The notes beneath the pieces were generated by a model, which did not search any database, had not been told where the DNA came from, and saw only the letters and a program-made list of their open reading frames with translations. Both the position numbers and the translations under genes were made by a program. A stretch of DNA of 64,000 bases from Bacillota bacterium (GTDB lineage: Bacteria; Bacillota; Desulfotomaculia; Desulfotomaculales; Ammonificaceae), in assembly GCA_040755295.1 (NCBI GenBank), contig JBFMBK010000004.1:124001-188000 (forward strand), written 5' to 3'. This document shows positions 59,720-64,000 of this stretch, one piece after another; position 1 is the first letter of the stretch, and each line of letters starts with the position of its first letter.

Positions 59720-60013
59720 TTGCCGCGACCACGGAAGATTCCGCAGCGTCTTTGTGTCGGCTGCCGTGAGATGAAGCCGAAACGTGAACTGATACGTATA
59801 GTACGTACACCGGAAGAACGAATCGCTGTTGATCCGACCGGGAAAATGCCTGGTCGCGGAGTATATATATGCCCGTCAGAGCGCTGTTTAAAAGAAGCAA
59901 TAAAGGGAAAAAGGATAGGGCGTGCTCTCGAACGGGCTTTACCGGAAGAAACTGTAAAGGCAATCCGGGAGGAGTTGATACGCCAGTGTCCAAAGACGTC
60001 AGACAGTATTTAG
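59720..60013 (+). CDS. ylxR: YlxR (DUF448) RNA-binding protein
   Basis: 97 residues from a TTG behind GGGAGGTATATGCGTT. RLCVGCREMKPKRELIRIVR, TPEERIAVDPTGKMPGRGVY and ICPSERCLKEAIKGKRIGRA are diagnostic (GRGAY-type loop as GRGVY). It sits between nusA and the L7Ae gene as in most Bacillota. Known as RnpM-like, an RNase P-binding modulator in Bacillus. It overlaps the next gene. Confidence 0.93.
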   Translation: MPRPRKIPQRLCVGCREMKPKRELIRIVRTPEERIAVDPTGKMPGRGVYICPSERCLKEAIKGKRIGRALERALPEETVKAIREELIRQCPKTSDSI

Positions 60014-60297
60014 GGCTCGGCCAGCGAGCCGGCCAGGTTGTCTCCGGCGATTTCGTTGTAAGAGCGAAGGTGCGAAAAAGGGAAGCCCGTCTGGTAATCG
60101 TAGCCACCGACGCCGCCGCCCACACCTTTAAGGACTTTCAACGGTTCAGCCGCGGGACGGAAATCAAGGTCATCTGCTTTGGGATGAAAGCCGAATTGGG
60201 TGCGGCCCTCGGCCGCCCGCCGCGAGCTGTGGTTGCGATACTCGATGACCATCTTGCGGCAAGGATTTTGGACGTAATTGCGAGCGGTAAGGCATAG
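59986..60297 (+). CDS. L7Ae-family ribosomal-like protein (YlxQ)
   Basis: 103 residues from the GTG at 59986 behind GGGAGGAG, overlapping ylxR by 28 bases. LGLGQRAGQVVSGDFVVRAK, RKREARLVIVATDAAAHTFK and GTEIKVICFGMKAELGAALG are the L7Ae/YlxQ pattern. Probably a K-turn RNA-binding protein. It is conserved in this operon and is not essential in relatives. Confidence 0.92.
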   Translation: MSKDVRQYLGLGQRAGQVVSGDFVVRAKVRKREARLVIVATDAAAHTFKDFQRFSRGTEIKVICFGMKAELGAALGRPPRAVVAILDDHLAARILDVIASGKA

Positions 60298-60582
60298 AAG
60301 AGTGTTGCAAAACAAATGCCTCCGGCATCGTACATCAGACTTCTGAAATGGACAGACCCGTTTTGCGGCAGTCTCCCAGGAGAGGGCTGTAAAACGGATC
60401 ACCGGCAGTCTGCAACGGCCTCCCGGCAGTAGATTTGAGGAGTCTCATTCGTAAGGAAGGGATGAGCTTCTCTCTTATCGTATGTTTTTGGGAGGAACCA
60501 TAAAACGATAAAAGTAATGCCGCCCGTCGGACGGGCGATGGTCTTAATGGGTCCTGTTCCCGGTAAGTATGGAGGTGTTTGA

Positions 60583-63564
60583 ATGGTGAAGAAGAGGGTG
60601 CACGAAATTGCCAAAGAATTAAAAATAGAAAGCAAGGATCTTATTAAGAAGCTTGTTGACCTTGGAATAAAGGTTAAATGTAATTTTTCGACGTTAGATG
60701 ACGAGGAGGTAATCAAGGTAAGGGAAGCTCTTTCTGCGGAAATACCCAAAACTACAAAAAAAAGCGCCGGGACAAAAGCCGCGGCCACGGAAACAGCGCC
60801 GGCGGACGGCGGTGCTCGGAAAGCGGAAGTTTCGGCCGAGGTGAACAGTCCGGCTGCGGCGTTAAAGCCGGAAACTAAGGAGAATCAGCCCGGGGCGGAA
60901 GATAAGGCCGAACCGAAGACGGTGAAACCGGAGAGGACGCAGTCGTTGTCCAAATTCGGGCCGGGGCTGGTGGATAAGGTTCCCCAACGGCCGCCGGACC
61001 GCCGTTTTGCGGAGCGGCCGCTTGCGTTTGAAAAGAAGGCAAGCCGGGGTATTTTCTCCGGGATTACCGCCCCGGCGCCTCAACAGGAGGCGAAGGTCAC
61101 CCCTGAAGAAAGACCTGACCTGATCGCTTCAGCCGATCATGAGGCTGCTCCTTTCCCCGAAGAGACACGGGACTTAAAAGAGACCGCCGTGAAGCCTATT
61201 CCTAAGGAGTCAACCGAACCGGGTAATCAGCCCCAAGCGCCTTCTCCGCCAAAGGCTAAAGCGCCTGACCCCAGGTTTGAATCCAGAGGCGGCCAGGGTA
61301 AACCATCTGCGCCACGGCCTTGGGAAGGGCGGAGACCGGATAGCCGGGTTCCGACGCAGGGACATGGAGCAATCAGCGGGCAAAGACCGGCTCAGGGTCC
61401 CGGACGCAGGCCGTCGCCAGGAACAGGAGCAAGACCTGCTCCCGGTACGGGAGGAAGGCCTGCTCCCGGAGGAAGACCGAATCATGCGGGACCTAGACAA
61501 CCTTCGTTCGGGCATTCAGCGCCTCGCCCCGACGGGCGGCATACCGGCTACGGCGAGCGGAAGGCCCCGTATCCGGCCTCCGACACACGTCCGCCCAAAC
61601 TTGCGCCGATTCCGCCACCGCCGCAAACCGATAAAAACAAGTCGTCGCAAAAGCAGGAACAGCGGCCGAAAACCGATAAGAAGGTCAAGGATAAAACGGC
61701 CGACCGTCTTGTGCCGCTGCGGGAAGAGGAAGGGGAAAAGCTGCGGGGCAAGCTCTTGAAACGGCGCGGTAAGGCGGAGTCGCAACCGGTCCTGGTTAGA
61801 CCGGCGGAGAGAAAGCCGGTCCAGATTGGAGAGACTATTACCGTCAAGGATCTGGCGGAAAAGATGCAGCGTAAAGCCGCCGACCTTATTAAGAAATTAA
61901 TGGCGCTGGGAATGTTCGTGACAATTAACCAGGAGATCGATTCCGATACGGCGGTCATCCTTGCCCAGGAGTTCGGATACCAGGTTGAGGTAAAGCCGGA
62001 ATTCGACATAGAGTCGCTGCTGGTGGAGGAACCGGAAAACGATCCGGAGAAATGCAAACCCCGTTCACCGATAGTCACAGTGATGGGTCATGTCGATCAC
62101 GGTAAAACCTCGCTCCTGGACTCCATTCGGAAAACGCACGTAACAGCGACCGAAGCCGGAGGAATAACCCAGCATATCGGCGCTTACCAGGTGGAGAAGA
62201 ATAGCAGGAAGATAACGTTTATCGACACCCCCGGCCACGAAGCGTTTACCGCGATGCGCGCCCGCGGGGCAAACGTTACCGACGTTGTTGTTCTGGTGGT
62301 TGCGGCGGACGACGGAGTGATGCCGCAAACCGTTGAAGCGATCAATCACGCACGCGCAGCGGGGGTACCGATTGTCGTCGCGCTTAACAAGATGGACAAA
62401 GAGAACGCAAAACCCGACCGGGTTAAGAAGGAACTGGCCGATCAGGGCCTTGTTCCCGAGGAATGGGCGGGCGATACGGTTTGTGTTCCTGTTTCGGCGC
62501 TTAAGAACCAGGGAATTGAAGACCTTTTGGAAATGATATTGCTGGTGTCGGATGTTCTGGAACTCAAAGCCAACCCTGATTGTCCGGCCAGAGGGACCAT
62601 CGTTGAATCGAAACTTGATAAGGGACGCGGCCCGGTTGCCACGGTCCTGGTTCAAAACGGCACGCTTAAGGTCGGCGACACCCTTGTTACCGGAGGCCAT
62701 TTTGCCCGTGTCCGGGCCATGATCGACGATAAGAGCAAAAGAGTGAACCATATCGGACCCTCCACACCTGTCGAGGTACTCGGGTTTTCCGAGGTGCCCG
62801 AGGCAGGGGAACCCTTTGTGGTGATTGACGAACACCTTGCCCGGCAGATAGTCCAGAAAAGAATCGCTAAGAAGCGGGAAGACGAAGCCAAAGCGCGCGC
62901 GAAAATGGCCCTTGAAGATGTGTACGCCCGTATTAAGGAAGGTCAGATCAAGGAACTGCCGTTAATAGTGAAGGCGGACGTTCAGGGCTCGGCGGAGGCG
63001 CTGAGTAAAGCTTTGGAACGTCTAGGTACGGAAGAGGTCCGGGTCAACCTTATTCACACCGGCGTCGGGGCGATTACCGAAACCGACATCATGCTCGCGT
63101 CGGCTGCCGGAGCGATAATAATCGGTTTCAACGTAAGGCCGGATGTTAACGCCCGCAAGGCGCAGGAACGTGAAAAGATAGACACCCGGCTATACCAGGT
63201 GATCTACGAAGCGATAAATGACGTAAAAGCGGCGCTCTCCGGGCTCCTCGAGCCGGATTACCGGGAGGTCATCCTCGGGCGCGCCGAGGTGCGCAAGGTT
63301 TTTCATGCCTCAAAGGTAGGAACGATCGCCGGTTGTTATGTCACCGAGGGTAAAGTGAGCCGGGATGCAGGCGTCAGGGTTGTACGCGGCGGTGTGGTGG
63401 TTCACACCGGTAAGATAGACTCGCTTAAACGCTTCAAGGACGATGTGCGGGATGTGGCTCAGGGGTTCGAGTGCGGGCTGATGGTCGAAAACTTCAATGA
63501 CCTCGAAGAAGGGGACGAACTGGAGTTCTACACTGTGGAGGCCGTTAAGCGGCACCTGGAGTAA
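60583..63564 (+). CDS. infB: Translation initiation factor IF-2
   Basis: 993 residues. N-terminal IF2 helix domain ([20 protein letters not shown]), then about 340 residues of Pro/Gly/Lys-rich disordered linker with (PAPGTGGRP)-like repeats. A second IF2_N occurs at about 415 ([20 protein letters not shown]). G domain: [14 protein letters not shown] (G1 from residue 502), [13 protein letters not shown] (G2), [15 protein letters not shown] (G3), [10 protein letters not shown] (G4). Then beta-barrel domains and the C-terminal fMet-tRNA-binding domain. Positions initiator tRNA on the 30S subunit. The 285-base spacer before it contains a GCCCGTCGGACGGGC hairpin. Confidence 0.97.
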   Translation: MVKKRVHEIAKELKIESKDLIKKLVDLGIKVKCNFSTLDDEEVIKVREALSAEIPKTTKKSAGTKAAATETAPADGGARKAEVSAEVNSPAAALKPETKENQPGAEDKAEPKTVKPERTQSLSKFGPGLVDKVPQRPPDRRFAERPLAFEKKASRGIFSGITAPAPQQEAKVTPEERPDLIASADHEAAPFPEETRDLKETAVKPIPKESTEPGNQPQAPSPPKAKAPDPRFESRGGQGKPSAPRPWEGRRPDSRVPTQGHGAISGQRPAQGPGRRPSPGTGARPAPGTGGRPAPGGRPNHAGPRQPSFGHSAPRPDGRHTGYGERKAPYPASDTRPPKLAPIPPPPQTDKNKSSQKQEQRPKTDKKVKDKTADRLVPLREEEGEKLRGKLLKRRGKAESQPVLVRPAERKPVQIGETITVKDLAEKMQRKAADLIKKLMALGMFVTINQEIDSDTAVILAQEFGYQVEVKPEFDIESLLVEEPENDPEKCKPRSPIVTVMGHVDHGKTSLLDSIRKTHVTATEAGGITQHIGAYQVEKNSRKITFIDTPGHEAFTAMRARGANVTDVVVLVVAADDGVMPQTVEAINHARAAGVPIVVALNKMDKENAKPDRVKKELADQGLVPEEWAGDTVCVPVSALKNQGIEDLLEMILLVSDVLELKANPDCPARGTIVESKLDKGRGPVATVLVQNGTLKVGDTLVTGGHFARVRAMIDDKSKRVNHIGPSTPVEVLGFSEVPEAGEPFVVIDEHLARQIVQKRIAKKREDEAKARAKMALEDVYARIKEGQIKELPLIVKADVQGSAEALSKALERLGTEEVRVNLIHTGVGAITETDIMLASAAGAIIIGFNVRPDVNARKAQEREKIDTRLYQVIYEAINDVKAALSGLLEPDYREVILGRAEVRKVFHASKVGTIAGCYVTEGKVSRDAGVRVVRGGVVVHTGKIDSLKRFKDDVRDVAQGFECGLMVENFNDLEEGDELEFYTVEAVKRHLE

Positions 63565-63603
63565 ACCCAAACGCATTTCGGGGCTTGGATTGGAGGTAAT
63601 ATT

Positions 63604-63966
63604 ATGACTCATCGCGTGGCGCGGTTGGCCGAGGCAATAAAAGAAGAGATGGCGGAAATCATAAGGACCGAGTTAAAGGACCCGCGGCTTGGGTTCGCCA
63701 CCGTGACCCGGGTGGAGGTGTCCAACGACTTCCGGTACGCCAAGGTCCTTGTCAGCGTTTACGGGTCTCCCGAAGACGGGGAGGCTACGCTGTCCGTTCT
63801 GGAAAGGGCGATGGGTTTTATCCGCAGCCTCCTGGGGCGCCGTCTCCGGCTCCGCTACGCCCCGGAAATTAGTTTTAAGCTTGACCCGTCGATGGGTTTC
63901 GGAGCCAGTGTTACACGTATACTTAATGAATTAAAAAAAGAAGGAACGCAGGATGAACAGCCTTAG
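63604..63966 (+). CDS. rbfA: Ribosome-binding factor A
   Basis: 120 residues. RVARLAEAIKEEMAEIIRTE, LKDPRLGFATVTRVEVSNDF and YAKVLVSVYGSPEDGEATLS are typical, with KH-like RLRLRYAPEISFKLDPSMGF. It acts in late 30S maturation. ATG behind TTGGAGGTAATATT. It overlaps the next gene by 14 bases. Confidence 0.96.
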   Translation: MTHRVARLAEAIKEEMAEIIRTELKDPRLGFATVTRVEVSNDFRYAKVLVSVYGSPEDGEATLSVLERAMGFIRSLLGRRLRLRYAPEISFKLDPSMGFGASVTRILNELKKEGTQDEQP

Positions 63967-64000
63967 CGACATAGCCGGTGTGCTTAAGGCGGCCAAGCGT
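63953..64000 (+). CDS. Start of DHH-family phosphoesterase (NrnA-like), cut by right edge
   Basis: The ATG at 63953 follows AGGAACGCAGG and overlaps the end of rbfA. Only 16 residues are visible (MNSLSDIAGVLKAAKR). The usual gene after rbfA is nrnA, the bifunctional oligoribonuclease/PAP phosphatase, and the opening fits that family. Assignment is mainly positional. Confidence 0.6.
   Translation, partial: MNSLSDIAGVLKAAKR

Noticed and set aside
1-64000. tRNA or rRNA genes
   Set aside because: I looked for the T-arm consensus (GGTTCGAATCC-like) with a matching acceptor stem and for rRNA landmarks. The few hits, such as 54603, are inside coding frames.

Overview
The window looks like the chromosome of a spore-former-type Bacillota (Clostridia, Peptococcaceae/Desulfotomaculum-like). 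The reasons are strong GGAGG ribosome sites with many TTG and GTG starts, the alaS-ireB-ruvX-DUF1292-mltG block, the rimP-nusA-ylxR-L7Ae-infB-rbfA-nrnA block, SpoIID- and VanW-type proteins and copper-amine-oxidase-N stalk proteins. Base composition is moderately GC-rich, apart from clear AT-rich islands. The species assignment is inference.

0-9.3 kb: a macro-domain protein cut by the left edge, then a complete branched-chain-amino-acid-type ABC transporter (livG, livH, livM, livK, livF) interleaved with two adenylate-forming CoA ligases. This looks like one uptake-plus-CoA-activation locus for an organic acid. 9.5-16.3 kb: DUF4349 and DUF202 membrane proteins, moaA, a secreted stalk protein, a glycerophosphodiester phosphodiesterase and membrane proteins, with repeat-rich spacers between them.

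16.3-24.8 kb: an accessory island that looks like two back-to-back conflict (defence) modules. The first is an AT-rich FRG-domain plus DUF262 pair flanked by diverged direct repeats. The second is a four-gene GC-rich operon: a helical protein, two P-loop GTPase-like proteins, and a 920-residue protein ending in a CHAT caspase-like protease with an intact His/Cys pair. Copies of a dispersed element carrying a sigma-A-like promoter sit in front of the second module and of an unrelated membrane-protein operon.

24.8-31.3 kb: a graveyard of mobile DNA. It holds REP-like palindromes, three footprints of one RAYT (REP-associated Y1 transposase) element, two halves of group II intron material, an IS21 istB remnant, a frameshifted sigZ and an intact DUF2703 cysteine-rich protein. 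31.4-37.9 kb: small membrane proteins, methyltransferases, a cupin, a SpoIID-like lipoprotein, ddl, deoC and two 24-26-residue membrane micro-proteins too short for normal gene calling. 38-46 kb: two giant tandem paralogous secreted proteins (PPC, PKD, FG-GAP repeats). 46.5-64 kb: housekeeping genes (alaS to mltG, a class B penicillin-binding protein, trxA, rimP to nrnA).

The most interesting items are the GTPase/CHAT operon, the FRG-DUF262 pair, a structured leader-like element present upstream of moaA, ddl and rimP whose stems change sequence but keep pairing, the promoter-bearing dispersed element, and the tandem micro-ORFs with conserved downstream hairpins.
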